Below, in pieces: positions 1-8,921 of a DNA stretch of 28,336 nt. The stretch comes from CAZADS01 sp964483985. GTDB lineage: Bacteria; Pseudomonadota; Alphaproteobacteria; Thalassobaculales; Thalassobaculaceae. The first letter of the stretch is position 1. Each line of letters opens with the position of its first letter. The translations under genes and the position numbers were made by a program. The stretch is from assembly GCA_964483985.1 (NCBI GenBank), contig CAZADS010000114.1:1-28336 (forward strand), read 5' to 3'. The notes under the pieces were generated by a model. It was given only the letters and a program-made list of their open reading frames with translations. It was not told the origin of the DNA and made no database searches.

Positions 1-737
1 CCTTCAATTCGGAAAGGAGGTGGTAAACTTGCTAAACCCTCTAGGGTCGTATCTGGTCTTGGATGCTTATCAGCATCCACTATAGTAACTTTTCCTCGAC
101 GTCCTAAAACCTCAACTGACACAAGCTCTTTCGCCATTCGGCCAGTATCAATTGCATTAGCGGCTTTTTTCTGACTGCGGTAAGCAAACGCATCCTGGTC
201 TTCGCGACGAATTTGATATTTTTCTGCTACGTTTTCCCCTGTTTCTGGCATTGAATCCGAACCATATTGACTTTCCATCTTGGGATTTATAAAGCGCCAG
301 CCAATTGTCGTGTCGTAAATTTCAGCAGACCGTGCAAAGGCTGTCTCTGACTTAGCCATTACAAACGGAGCCCTGCTCATGCTCTCACTTCCTCCAGCTA
401 TAAATAGAGATCCCTCTCCCAGTCGAGCGGCACGAGCAGCCGCATTCACGGCTTCCATACCAGATGCACAGAGTCTATTTACTGTCGCACCAGGTACTTC
501 TGGAGAAATACCCGCGAGCAACAAAGCCATGCGCGCTACGTTGCGGTTGTCTTCACCAGCCTGATTCACACAACCATAATAAACGTCATCAATCTCACCC
601 CAGTTTACATCAGGATTCCGCCGCATTAGTTCCCTCATAGGGAGAGCCGCTAGATCATCAGCCCTAATTTTGGAAAGAGCTCCGCCGTAACGGCCAATAG
701 GCGTCCTTACCGCATCACATACGAATGCTTCTGTCAT
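1..737 (-). CDS. pcaF: Acetyl-CoA acyltransferase, 3-oxoadipyl-CoA thiolase type (5' part, cut by window edge)
   Basis: Thiolase that would cleave a 3-oxoacyl-CoA with free CoA; the closest recognisable subtype is 3-oxoadipyl-CoA thiolase (last step of the beta-ketoadipate pathway). I translated the minus strand from the ATG at 735-737, which is preceded by a GGGAGG-like ribosome site, for about 245 residues to the edge. The nucleophile Cys90 lies in NRLCASGMEA. The stretches NQAGEDNRNVARMALLLAG and DTTIGWRFINP are typical of PcaF/PaaJ-like thiolases. The C-terminal His and second Cys of the active site lie outside the window. It is the last visible gene of a minus-strand set with a quinone-reductase-like enzyme and an SDR. 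The subtype rests on remembered family motifs, so a general acetyl-CoA acetyltransferase remains possible. Confidence 0.88.
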   Translation of the reverse strand, partial: MTEAFVCDAVRTPIGRYGGALSKIRADDLAALPMRELMRRNPDVNWGEIDDVYYGCVNQAGEDNRNVARMALLLAGISPEVPGATVNRLCASGMEAVNAAARAARLGEGSLFIAGGSESMSRAPFVMAKSETAFARSAEIYDTTIGWRFINPKMESQYGSDSMPETGENVAEKYQIRREDQDAFAYRSQKKAANAIDTGRMAKELVSVEVLGRRGKVTIVDADKHPRPDTTLEGLASLPPPFRIE

Positions 738-832
738 TTAACCCTCCCGACGAAACCATTTTACACCAAACGTGAATTTGACATTTGCACACAGACAGCA
801 ATTGGTCAAACTGGATAAAGCCGAGTGCTTAA

Positions 833-1837
833 TCAAATTCGAATTACTATTTTTCCAAAATGTGCAGCCCGGCGCATCATGTGAAAAGATTCGCGAGCAT
901 CAATAAAATCAAAAATCTCATCTATGACTGGTTTTAAACCATGCATCTCTATAGCCCTATTCAAATCTTGAAACATACGTCTATTACCAACATAAATTCC
1001 CTGCATCTTTATAGATTTTCGCATTATTGCTGTTGGATTAAAGGTTCCCCCTGAAAGTACACCTATCAAACCAATCGATCCGCCAGTCTTTGTTGCGTTA
1101 ATTGATCGGTCCAATGTTCCGGCACCACCAACCTCCACTGTATGATCGACACCTAGGCCGTTCGTAAAGTCTAAAACAGCTTCGTCCCAATTTGGGATTG
1201 AATTATAATTTAACGTTTTCCATGCGCCCAATATCCTTGCACGATCTAGTTTCGCATCATTTGACGAAGTGATTATTACTCGAGCCCCAAGCATTTTGCA
1301 TATTTGCAAAGCAAAAATAGATACGCCACCGGTTCCTAGCAACAAGACCGTGTCACCGGATTTCACCCTAGCGACCTCAGCTACGCTATTCCAGGCTGTG
1401 ACTGCCGCACAGGGCAAGGTCGAGGCTTCCTCAAAAGATAGTCCCGATGGGACTTTCACTAGACCATTTTCATCAACAACTCGAAGTTCAGTTAACATCC
1501 CTTCCGCAGTTCCACCCAGAGCTTTTCCCATATACTCCGGAGATATTGACCCATCAAGCCAGCCCTGCATAAATGTGCCACAAACGTTGTCGCCAATCTG
1601 AAAAAGCGAAACTCCTTCACCAACCTCCAGCACCTCACCAGCTCCGTCTGAATTAGGTATTCTCGGGAAAGCAATACCCCTCGGAATAGGATCTAATACT
1701 GTCATCAGATCTCTATAATTTATTGACGACGCTCGAACCCTTATTAAAACCTCACCTGGACCGGGCTTGGGGTCCGGACGGGTATTAATTTCAAGAGCAT
1801 CTATACCACCATCGCTAACAATCTCATAAGCTTTCAC
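833..1837 (-). CDS. Zinc-free MDR oxidoreductase, NADPH:quinone reductase-like
   Basis: Medium-chain dehydrogenase/reductase of about 334 residues. An N-terminal GroES-like fold (about 1-125) is followed by a Rossmann domain with GTGGVS at about 168-173. The Cys/His zinc ligands of alcohol dehydrogenases are absent, which points to the quinone-reductase / enoyl-reductase / crotonyl-CoA-reductase-like branch that reduces a C=C or C=O bond with NAD(P)H. The open frame extends upstream to 1897, but the family start (KAYEIV) and an AAGGAGA ribosome site at 1844-1850, six bases before a GTG at 1835-1837, support the GTG start. It sits 66 bp after the SDR stop and 95 bp before the thiolase start, in the same direction, so co-transcription is likely. 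The substrate is unknown. Confidence 0.87.
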   Translation of the reverse strand: MKAYEIVSDGGIDALEINTRPDPKPGPGEVLIRVRASSINYRDLMTVLDPIPRGIAFPRIPNSDGAGEVLEVGEGVSLFQIGDNVCGTFMQGWLDGSISPEYMGKALGGTAEGMLTELRVVDENGLVKVPSGLSFEEASTLPCAAVTAWNSVAEVARVKSGDTVLLLGTGGVSIFALQICKMLGARVIITSSNDAKLDRARILGAWKTLNYNSIPNWDEAVLDFTNGLGVDHTVEVGGAGTLDRSINATKTGGSIGLIGVLSGGTFNPTAIMRKSIKMQGIYVGNRRMFQDLNRAIEMHGLKPVIDEIFDFIDARESFHMMRRAAHFGKIVIRI

Positions 1838-1903
1838 AAAGTGTCTCCTTAGACCATTTATTATAAGTAATAATTTTAATGCAAAGTTTCGGGACATAGA
1901 TTT

Positions 1904-2665
1904 TCAAGTTGGAAGGCGTCCATTATCTAAGACAATAGTTTGACCTGTCACCGCGGGGTTCACTGCTAGAAACAACATGCCTTGGGCAACGTCCTCAGGC
2001 TCCACCATTCGCTTCAGAAGTGATGCTTCTATTGACATTTGTTTGCCTTCTTTTTTCCAAGGATCAGTCCAAGGTGTTCTAGTTAAACCCGGCGCAACTG
2101 CATTCACCCGAATATCGGGAGCAAAAGCCCGAGCAAGACAGCGGGTCTGACTAATAAGTGCTGCTTTGGAATTTGCGTAAGCGATTGAACTTCCCGCATT
2201 ACCAATGCCCGCTATAGATGCAGTGTTTACAATACAACCCTTAGAACCTCGTAAAGCGGCAAATGCTCTTCTGGAACATCTAAATGGACCTACAACATTT
2301 GTTTGCATAATAGTTTGCCATCTCTCCTCCGTCATCAAATCCAAATTTTCAAATGCTATGGGTTCAGATGTCGCAGCAGTGCCCGCATTATTCACCAGAA
2401 TATCAAGACCCCCTAGAACGTCTATAGCGCTTGCAACCATTGCATCCGCGCTCTCTGGATCGGCGACATTTCCTGCAACAGCTATAGCGTGATAACCCGA
2501 TCTTTTTAAATCCTGCACAACATCGTTGCCACGCTCATCCTCGACTAAATGGTTTATAACCACCGAAGCTCCGCAGCGTGCAAACAACGTGGCAGTAGCT
2601 TTTCCAATGCCCGACGAAGCCCCAGTAATCAACGCCTTCTTTCCCGACAAATCCGCTTTAATCAC
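1904..2665 (-). CDS. SDR-family oxidoreductase
   Basis: Classical short-chain dehydrogenase of 253 residues, a usual length. It has the nucleotide motif TGASSGIG at 14-21, NNAG at 92-95, and the catalytic Ser150, Tyr163 and Lys167 (YANSK). The C-terminal GQTIVLDNGR matches the common GG-type tail of FabG-like enzymes. It reduces or oxidises a hydroxyl/keto group with NAD(P)(H); the substrate cannot be read from sequence. The start is a GTG at 2663-2665 with AGGAG about seven bases upstream, and residues MIKADLSGKKALITG are a normal SDR N-terminus. It is the first gene of the minus-strand set ending in the PcaF-type thiolase, which would fit a 3-hydroxyacyl or alcohol oxidation step before thiolysis (inference). 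It faces a 406-bp divergent control region. Confidence 0.9.
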   Translation of the reverse strand: MIKADLSGKKALITGASSGIGKATATLFARCGASVVINHLVEDERGNDVVQDLKRSGYHAIAVAGNVADPESADAMVASAIDVLGGLDILVNNAGTAATSEPIAFENLDLMTEERWQTIMQTNVVGPFRCSRRAFAALRGSKGCIVNTASIAGIGNAGSSIAYANSKAALISQTRCLARAFAPDIRVNAVAPGLTRTPWTDPWKKEGKQMSIEASLLKRMVEPEDVAQGMLFLAVNPAVTGQTIVLDNGRLPT

Positions 2666-3071
2666 GTTAAACTCCTATTCTACAATTTATTTTGCCTCGG
2701 TTTTTCTAAACCCTACGCACATTTATTTTAGACTGCCTTTAAGATTGTCCATTATTGCTGTTACAACAGTTATAATTGCCATCGAAACATTTTGCGATTC
2801 ATATACCAGCAGATTCTACCCAAAATAGAGGATAAGGAAAAAATTTTATCCCGAGAAATACAGTGAACAATTGAAATAATCTTGAGTTATTTATCACCAC
2901 CAGTGTATTAACGTATTTAAAGCGATTATGGGTGTCATTGAGCGTAAGACCCCCAAGCACAGTTAAACCCAGCATTTTATTAAAACAAATTTAATGAGAG
3001 ATCGCCTGCTTTTTATGATTCCTGATTGACTATAGTTTTTAAAAAATAAGTCCGGACACACGGAGAATATC
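2666..3071. promoter_or_regulatory. 406-bp divergent intergenic control region
   Basis: No gene is supported here: short frames in this stretch are shadows or lack ribosome sites. It separates the divergent SDR (minus) and GGT-like gene (plus), so it should hold two promoters. It contains an imperfect 24-bp dyad at 2752-2775 (listed separately), an AT-rich inverted repeat AAATAA/TTATTT at 2874-2879 and 2887-2892, and GATAA/TTATC arms at 2831-2835 and 2846-2850. A TTGACT at 3026-3031 resembles a -35 box, but no well-spaced -10 follows. CGGAG at 3061-3065 is the ribosome site for the plus-strand gene. Confidence 0.5.
2752..2775. promoter_or_regulatory. Imperfect 24-bp dyad, operator-like
   Basis: Arms read TTAT at 2752-2755 with ATAA at 2772-2775, and CTGTT at 2758-2762 with AACAG at 2765-2769, all centred between 2763 and 2764. 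Nine of the 12 base pairs are symmetric. It lies about 90 bp upstream of the SDR GTG start. The size and symmetry suit a dimeric repressor site, but no regulator gene is in the window, and chance cannot be excluded in AT-rich DNA. Confidence 0.35.
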
Positions 3072-4652
3072 ATGCGCAACTTACAGCGACCAGGTCGTTC
3101 ACCGGTCATAGCCTCTAAAGCTATGATTGCTACTAGTCATCCACTCGCCAGTCAGGTCGGCATTGACATTCTCAAAAACGGCGGTAACGCAGTTGACGCT
3201 GCAATCGCTGCGTGCGCCACTCTTTGTGTAATAGAGCCGGCGATGACCGGAATAGGCGGTGATTGTTTTGCTTTGTACGCGCCGGCTGGCACACACCAAC
3301 CAGTTGCAATCAATGGTTCTGGGCGAGCGCCCATGTCCGCATCTATCGAACAATTACGTGACCTTGGCGTTTTCCAAATAGAAATTCAAACGCCTCATGC
3401 GGTTACAGTTCCAGGAGCCATAGCCGCTTGGACCAAATTGAACGCTGATTTCGGCGTAAAAGGTTTAGATGAATTATTAAAACCAGCGATCGAATATGCT
3501 GAAGAAGGGTTCCCGGTGGCGCAGCGAGTAGGGATTGACTGGGAAAGATATCTACCCAAATTAACAGCAGACGAAGTTTCGTCCCAAATTATGACAGTAA
3601 ATGGAAAAGCGCCAAAAATAGGTACGAAATTCCATCAACCGATTTTGGCAAAAACACTCCGAAAAATAGCTCACGAAGGGCGAGACGGTTTCTATTACGG
3701 AGAGGTCGCCCAAGACATCGTAAAGCGCCTTAATGAATTAGGTGGCCTCCATACTTTAGAAGACTTTGCGAGTTGTGAAGCAGAATATGTAGACCCAATT
3801 GATACGACTTATAAAGGATATCAAATTAAAGAATGTCCTCCCAATGGGCAAGGTCTCTGCGCCTTAATTATTCTCAATATTTTGTCACATACTGATATAT
3901 CTACCCTCGCAGAAGTAGACCGTGTTCACTTAATGGCGGAAGCTACTAAGATCGCTTATCATCAAAGAAATCGCTATATTTCCGATCCGGGTTTTACAGA
4001 TATTCCTATTGAATGGTTATTATCAAAGGAACACGCGAAACAGCTAAATAACATGATTAATCCAAAAAAGGCGGGTAACTTTAACACCTCATATTTTCCC
4101 AACCATTCTGATACGACCTATCTATGTTGCGTTGATGAGAATGGAAACGCTATTTCTTTCATTAATTCGCTGTTTTCCGGATTTGGAACTGGAATTATGG
4201 CTCCATTGTCCGGCGTTATGCTTCAAAATCGAGGCTCATCCTTTCTAATGGACGATTTTCACGCGAACAAAATCGAGGGAGGCAAAAGGCCTATGCACAC
4301 GATTATTCCTGGCATGATAGTGCAAAATGGTGAAACTATTGCTCCATTTGGAGTAATGGGTGGACAATATCAATCTATCGGACATGCTAACTTCATTAGC
4401 AATGTTTTAGACCGGGGCTTGGACATACAAGAAGCAATGGATCAGCCCAGAAGCTTCGGCTTTCAAAACGTTCTCCAAGTAGAGGATCATTTTAACGTCG
4501 ATACTTATAAGGAACTTGAACGTCGGGGGCATACTCTGGAACATATGGAAATGCCACTTGGCGGAAGCCAATGCATATGGATTGATAGAGCAAATAGTGT
4601 TGTGATTGGCGGTTCCGACCCGCGCAAAGACGGAAGTGCCATCGGCTATTAA
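3072..4652 (+). CDS. Gamma-glutamyltransferase-family Ntn hydrolase, no signal peptide
   Basis: Member of the GGT family (526 residues, normal length), which self-cleaves to expose an N-terminal Thr and then transfers or hydrolyses gamma-glutamyl (or related acyl) groups. The predicted cleavage site is Asp347-Thr348 in HSDTTYLCCVD; the large subunit would be about 1-347 and the small subunit 348-526. Other family marks are GGNAVDAAIAA, IGGDCFALY, NGSGRAP, PNGQG and PLGGSQ near the C-terminus. The N-terminus shows no signal peptide, so the product is probably cytoplasmic, unlike periplasmic glutathione-processing Ggt. This suggests the GGT-like acylase/hydrolase branch with a non-glutathione substrate (inference). 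The ATG at 3072 follows CGGAG by a normal distance. It is a single gene, converging on the EamA transporter. Confidence 0.9.
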   Translation: MRNLQRPGRSPVIASKAMIATSHPLASQVGIDILKNGGNAVDAAIAACATLCVIEPAMTGIGGDCFALYAPAGTHQPVAINGSGRAPMSASIEQLRDLGVFQIEIQTPHAVTVPGAIAAWTKLNADFGVKGLDELLKPAIEYAEEGFPVAQRVGIDWERYLPKLTADEVSSQIMTVNGKAPKIGTKFHQPILAKTLRKIAHEGRDGFYYGEVAQDIVKRLNELGGLHTLEDFASCEAEYVDPIDTTYKGYQIKECPPNGQGLCALIILNILSHTDISTLAEVDRVHLMAEATKIAYHQRNRYISDPGFTDIPIEWLLSKEHAKQLNNMINPKKAGNFNTSYFPNHSDTTYLCCVDENGNAISFINSLFSGFGTGIMAPLSGVMLQNRGSSFLMDDFHANKIEGGKRPMHTIIPGMIVQNGETIAPFGVMGGQYQSIGHANFISNVLDRGLDIQEAMDQPRSFGFQNVLQVEDHFNVDTYKELERRGHTLEHMEMPLGGSQCIWIDRANSVVIGGSDPRKDGSAIGY

Positions 4653-4674
4653 CGATTTATTGGCTATTAGACCT

Positions 4675-5538
4675 TTACCTACGATCCACTGATTTCTCAC
4701 TTTGCCAGACATAAAGTCCGCTTATCACTATTACTAGTGCACCAATAATAGTCCATAAGTCTGGCAAATCACCAAAAATCAAAAACCCGAGTACCGTGGC
4801 CCACACCAACATGGTGTAGTTAAAAGGTTGAAGGGTGCTAGCAGGTGCTAGATGAAGTGCCGTTATGATACAGACATGAGCCATTGTTCCACCGAACGCT
4901 GCTATGGATAGCCAAAACCAATCTAAAATTGTTGGCGTAATCCAAAAAAATGGTCCAAGAAAACTAAGTACAAACAAGCCTGTAATACCAGTGAAAAATA
5001 AAGTAGTCTCATTTGAATCATCCCTGCTAATAACCTTAGTGAGCAACGTATAGCCGGAAAAAAAAATCGCTCCTACTAACGGAATTAACGAGACTGGGTC
5101 AAAAACGCCAAAACCTGGACGCAAAATTATTAGAACCCCAGCAAATCCAAAAGTGACAGCAATCCATTGACGAAAGCCCACGAATTCACCGAGAAACGGA
5201 GCTGATGCTGCCGTAATTATTAACGGCGCCACTGCCATGATTGAGTGCGCGTCTGCCATTGGCATCTGACTAAGTGCATAGACAAAAATAAAATTATTAG
5301 CGTTAAGAATTAAGGCACGAAGAATTTGGGTTAATGGACGCCTACTACGTAATCCTTCCAATCCGTTACGACGCAGTGCCAAACCCGTGCCTATAAAAGC
5401 AAAAACAAAATACCTGACCCACAGAATTTGTACGACCGCAAAACTTAAAGTTAAATATTTTGAGACCGCGTCGGTGCTAGCTAATATAATCATACCTGCT
5501 ACCATCACTGCTATTCCTGCAGTCGGTTTCATTCCCAT
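4675..5538 (-). CDS. EamA/DMT-superfamily transporter
   Basis: Integral inner-membrane protein of about 287 residues with roughly ten hydrophobic segments arranged as two EamA repeats, the drug/metabolite transporter fold. Family members usually export or import small metabolites; the substrate is unknown. The open frame reaches a TTG at 5571, but AAAGGA at 5545-5550 sits six bases before the ATG at 5536-5538, which gives the start MGMKPTAGIAVM; a second ATG at 5532 is possible. The gene converges on the GGT-like gene with a 22-bp gap and diverges from the cyclase-family gene. A link to the gamma-glutamyl or cyclase substrate is only suggested by position. Confidence 0.87.
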   Translation of the reverse strand: MGMKPTAGIAVMVAGMIILASTDAVSKYLTLSFAVVQILWVRYFVFAFIGTGLALRRNGLEGLRSRRPLTQILRALILNANNFIFVYALSQMPMADAHSIMAVAPLIITAASAPFLGEFVGFRQWIAVTFGFAGVLIILRPGFGVFDPVSLIPLVGAIFFSGYTLLTKVISRDDSNETTLFFTGITGLFVLSFLGPFFWITPTILDWFWLSIAAFGGTMAHVCIITALHLAPASTLQPFNYTMLVWATVLGFLIFGDLPDLWTIIGALVIVISGLYVWQSEKSVDRR

Positions 5539-5696
5539 ATCAGGTCCTTTTGCCAATTCTAATATCTCCAATCAGATATTTGTTGCATGATCACTCTTTG
5601 TTGGAGGAAGACCTACAATACCCACTTGTCACCAATCCGGCGAGATTAGAAACTCTCATTTAGAATGCGACTTTCACGAAAGCTTTGGAGACGATT

Positions 5697-6743
5697 ATGG
5701 CGCAACGTTGGATCAACAGACCGGATGGATCAAACTGGGGCGACTTTGGAACAAATGACCAACAGGGCAGATTAAACCTTCTAACGCCGGAGCGGGTATT
5801 ACGTGCCATCAAAGAAGTAAAAACAGGCGACCGCTTTTGCCTATCACTTCCGCTTGACTACCCTGGAGGTCGTATATTGAACCCAAGACGGTTTCCGCCA
5901 CGATTATTTACTACTCAGAGAGGTGGACTCGCTAATTTCAATCTTCCCCTCCATATTAGTGATCCGAGATTAACCGACGTTGTTTGCGATGATGCCGCGT
6001 TAATTTGCCTCCAATATTCAACACAGTGGGATAGCCTCTGTCATGTCGGCGGTTGGTTTGACGCGGACGGAGATGGGAAACCAGAAATTGTATATTATAA
6101 TGGTTGGCGTGGAGGAGAACACATAGTAGGACCCGATGAAAATAATAACGGTGATGAATTTACCAAATTTGAAGGTTGTAATGCCAAAGCCCTAGGAATC
6201 GAGAACATGGCCGAAGCATGTGTACAAGGTCGCGGTGTATTAATTGATCTGGAAAAACATCACGGTCGGAACCGAGTCCTCGTAGGTTTTGACGAACTGA
6301 TGGAAATCATGCAAGAGGACAACATTGAAGTGGAAGAAGGAGATATGGTGTGTTTCCACACTGGGTTTTCACAAGGCCTGATTGACATGGCGAAACGTCC
6401 TAACGAAGAAGCTCTTCACAATACATATGCCTGTCTCGATGGACGAGACAAAAAACTGCACGATTGGATTAGGGATAGTGGCATCGCAGTTATGATAGCG
6501 GATAATTACGGCATAGAAGATGTAGGCACCCCACTTCCGTCCGGTAACGATCCCATCGCCATGTTACCGCTTCATGAACTATGCATCTTCAAACTTGGTA
6601 TTCATATCGGAGAAATGTTTTACTTGACGCAGCTTCGTGATTGGCTGCGGCATCAAAAGCGGTACCGCTTTCTGCTAACGGCACCGCCTTTAAGACTTCC
6701 AGGAGCTGTCGGTTCTCCCCCCTCTCCTATTGCCACTGTATAA
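5697..6743 (+). CDS. Cyclase-family metal hydrolase (kynurenine-formamidase-like fold)
   Basis: Protein of 348 residues in the 'cyclase' family (Pfam PF04199, metal-dependent amide or lactone hydrolases including KynB-like formamidases). The metal-site region reads TQWDSLCHV at about 109-117, a variant of the family HxGTHxDxP/THWD motif, followed by an acidic DADGDG loop at 122-127. The C-terminal HIGEMFYLTQLRDWL and LLTAPPLRLPGAVGSP are characteristic of the long subfamily. A TTG at 5685 could open the frame, but it overlaps the GGAG (5687-5690) that serves the ATG at 5697, so 5697 is the start. The gene is 39 bp ahead of the NDP-forming CoA ligase on the same strand, so a hydrolysis-then-CoA-activation sequence is plausible. 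The substrate is unknown. Confidence 0.87.
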   Translation: MAQRWINRPDGSNWGDFGTNDQQGRLNLLTPERVLRAIKEVKTGDRFCLSLPLDYPGGRILNPRRFPPRLFTTQRGGLANFNLPLHISDPRLTDVVCDDAALICLQYSTQWDSLCHVGGWFDADGDGKPEIVYYNGWRGGEHIVGPDENNNGDEFTKFEGCNAKALGIENMAEACVQGRGVLIDLEKHHGRNRVLVGFDELMEIMQEDNIEVEEGDMVCFHTGFSQGLIDMAKRPNEEALHNTYACLDGRDKKLHDWIRDSGIAVMIADNYGIEDVGTPLPSGNDPIAMLPLHELCIFKLGIHIGEMFYLTQLRDWLRHQKRYRFLLTAPPLRLPGAVGSPPSPIATV

Positions 6744-6782
6744 TCCCCAATTTATTCCAAATTAAAAAAGTCATGGATTCTT

Positions 6783-8900
6783 ATGAATAATACAAAATCA
6801 ATTCTTCGACGCCCTCTCTCAAAATTATTGGACCCAAAATCGGTCGGTGTGATCGGGGCATCCGATAACCATATGCGCATTGGAGGACGCCCACTTCATT
6901 ACCTCTTGAATGGGCATTTCGATGGCGAGGTATATGCCATTAACGCCAACCGAGACACGGTCCAGGGTGTTAAAGCATATAAATCTATTCTCGATGTGCC
7001 CGCCGTTGTTGATGCTGTTGTAGTTGCAGTACCTGCAGAGGTAGTAGTTCAAACCATCGAAGACTGTGCTTCAAAAAACGTTGGCGCAGCGGTTATATTT
7101 AGTTCTGGCTTTGCAGAACAAGATGAGAAAGGGCGCATTTGGCAAGAACAGCTATCCGAAATTTCCATGCGAACTGGAATCAGGCTTTTAGGGCCAAATT
7201 GTCTAGGAACTTTCAACGCTAAAACTGGTTGGATGGCAACTTTCAGTACCAGTGTTGAACAATACCCAGTGCAACCTGGACCCATAGCAATAGCAAGCCA
7301 AAGTGGAGCATTTGGGAGTCATCTTTATACCGTCGCAGCTAAAAGAGGTATTCGATGCACGTATTGGATCACCACAGGTAATGAATCCGACGTAGAACTA
7401 TCTGAATGCATCGCCTATTATGCTCAATCCCCAGAAGTAAAAGTAATTGCGGTTTATGCGGAGGGGGTACGTAATGGACCAGGGTTGCGAGACGCGCTAG
7501 AACTTGCCTATACGAACAAAAAACCGGTTATTTTCCAGAAAGTTGGCCGAAGCGGCGCCGGTGCGGAGGCCGCCGCATCTCACACGGCTTCATTGGCGGG
7601 TTCAGACGCGATTTATGAAGCATTATTCAATCAGTACGGTGTGTTGCGAGTTGACTCTATCGAAGAGCTGCTAGATATCGCATTGGCATGTCAAGCGGGC
7701 GCTATGCCAGAAGGGGATAAAATCGGTTTAATGACGATATCCGGCGGAGCTGGGGTGCAAATGGCAGATACCGCAGAAAGCTACAATCTCAATGTGGCTC
7801 CAATGCCTCCGGAGCAACAAAAATATTTAAAAGAATTAATTCCGTTTGCCGGTGTTCGAAATCCCGTAGACATTACAGCCCAAGCCCTTAATGATCTTAC
7901 TTTAATCAAAAAGTTTATGGAAAGTATGATGGACGACGGAGGATATGATGCCGTGGTGGCTTTTTTCACTGTCGTGGCCGGATCTAAAATGATTTCGGAA
8001 CAATTGATTGAAACATTGTCGGAAATTCGAACCAAGTATGCCAATGCTCCAATGATTCTATCCATAGTTGCACCGGATGAAATTGTCCAAAACTATGAAG
8101 CGGCTGGATACACCATTTTAGAAGACCCGGCCCGGGCGGTGCGGGCAGCTGCTGCTTTAATCCATTTCGGCACCGCTTTTAAGCGTGGCTTGGGATCTCC
8201 GGCACCAATACTTCCAGAAAAAGCGCTACAGGTCCCCAACGAAGCGGTTGGCGAAGACCAGGCCCGAAAAATACTCGCCTCCGCGGGCATACCAATGGCA
8301 GCAACGCAACTGGTAAACTCAAGGGAATCTGCCATCAAGGCTTGGGCGAGGATAAAAGCACCAGTTGCAATGAAAATAGTTTCCCCAGAGATTCTTCATA
8401 AAACAGAGATCGGGGGTGTATTACTAAACGTTGAAGGAGAGGAAGAAGCTGCATCCGCCTTCGATTCCATCATTGCGTCTGCTCAACAAAATTATCCAGA
8501 TGCCCAAATAGAGGGAGTGATTGTCTCCGAAATGGTGGTTGAAGGTGTTGAAACCGTCCTTGGCGTGACCAACGATCCTGTATTTGGCCCAGCAGTCATG
8601 TTTGGCCTTGGTGGTGTTTTTGTTGAGGTTTTAGGTGATGTGACCTTTCGGCTAGCTCCTTTTGGGATCGAAGAAGCCCATCGTATGATCAACGAAATTA
8701 AAGGAATTAAAATGCTGCATGGAGCAAGAGGCACAAAGCCATCTGATATTGAAGCCCTGGCAAAAGCGCTTGTTAATTTATCTGTTTTCGCAGCAAATAA
8801 TGCCGATCGTATTTCGAGTATAGATATCAACCCCTTTATAGTTAGAGAAAAAGGCGCTGTCGGTGTTGACGCTCTAATCGTATCTGCTAAACAAAATTAA
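6783..8900 (+). CDS. NDP-forming acyl-CoA ligase (acetate-CoA ligase family, fused subunits)
   Basis: Single-chain acyl-CoA synthetase (ADP/GDP-forming) of 705 residues. Domain order: CoA-binding Rossmann domain (about 15-130), succinyl-CoA-synthetase-like domains with GPNCLG at 137-142 and the phosphorylated His267 in SHTASLAGSD, then a C-terminal ATP-grasp domain (about 485-705) containing AMKIVSPEILHKTEIGG. It would form an acyl-CoA from a free acid plus ATP and CoA, or make ATP in reverse. Members act on acetate and on aryl, branched or hydroxy acids, and the substrate cannot be assigned here. It lies immediately downstream of the cyclase-family gene and is probably co-transcribed. It converges with scoB across 21 bp in which I see no terminator hairpin. 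Confidence 0.92.
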   Translation: MNNTKSILRRPLSKLLDPKSVGVIGASDNHMRIGGRPLHYLLNGHFDGEVYAINANRDTVQGVKAYKSILDVPAVVDAVVVAVPAEVVVQTIEDCASKNVGAAVIFSSGFAEQDEKGRIWQEQLSEISMRTGIRLLGPNCLGTFNAKTGWMATFSTSVEQYPVQPGPIAIASQSGAFGSHLYTVAAKRGIRCTYWITTGNESDVELSECIAYYAQSPEVKVIAVYAEGVRNGPGLRDALELAYTNKKPVIFQKVGRSGAGAEAAASHTASLAGSDAIYEALFNQYGVLRVDSIEELLDIALACQAGAMPEGDKIGLMTISGGAGVQMADTAESYNLNVAPMPPEQQKYLKELIPFAGVRNPVDITAQALNDLTLIKKFMESMMDDGGYDAVVAFFTVVAGSKMISEQLIETLSEIRTKYANAPMILSIVAPDEIVQNYEAAGYTILEDPARAVRAAAALIHFGTAFKRGLGSPAPILPEKALQVPNEAVGEDQARKILASAGIPMAATQLVNSRESAIKAWARIKAPVAMKIVSPEILHKTEIGGVLLNVEGEEEAASAFDSIIASAQQNYPDAQIEGVIVSEMVVEGVETVLGVTNDPVFGPAVMFGLGGVFVEVLGDVTFRLAPFGIEEAHRMINEIKGIKMLHGARGTKPSDIEALAKALVNLSVFAANNADRISSIDINPFIVREKGAVGVDALIVSAKQN

Positions 8901-8921
8901 TATAAAATTAAACTGCGTTAA

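Noticed and set aside
379..564. Plus-strand 61-residue frame near the left edge
   Set aside because: It lies antisense to the thiolase, whose reading is supported by the catalytic Cys90 and a ribosome site.
4642..4670. Short direct repeat GGCTATTA at the end of the GGT-like gene
   Set aside because: Only eight bases, two copies, and no other sign of a mobile element or slippage.
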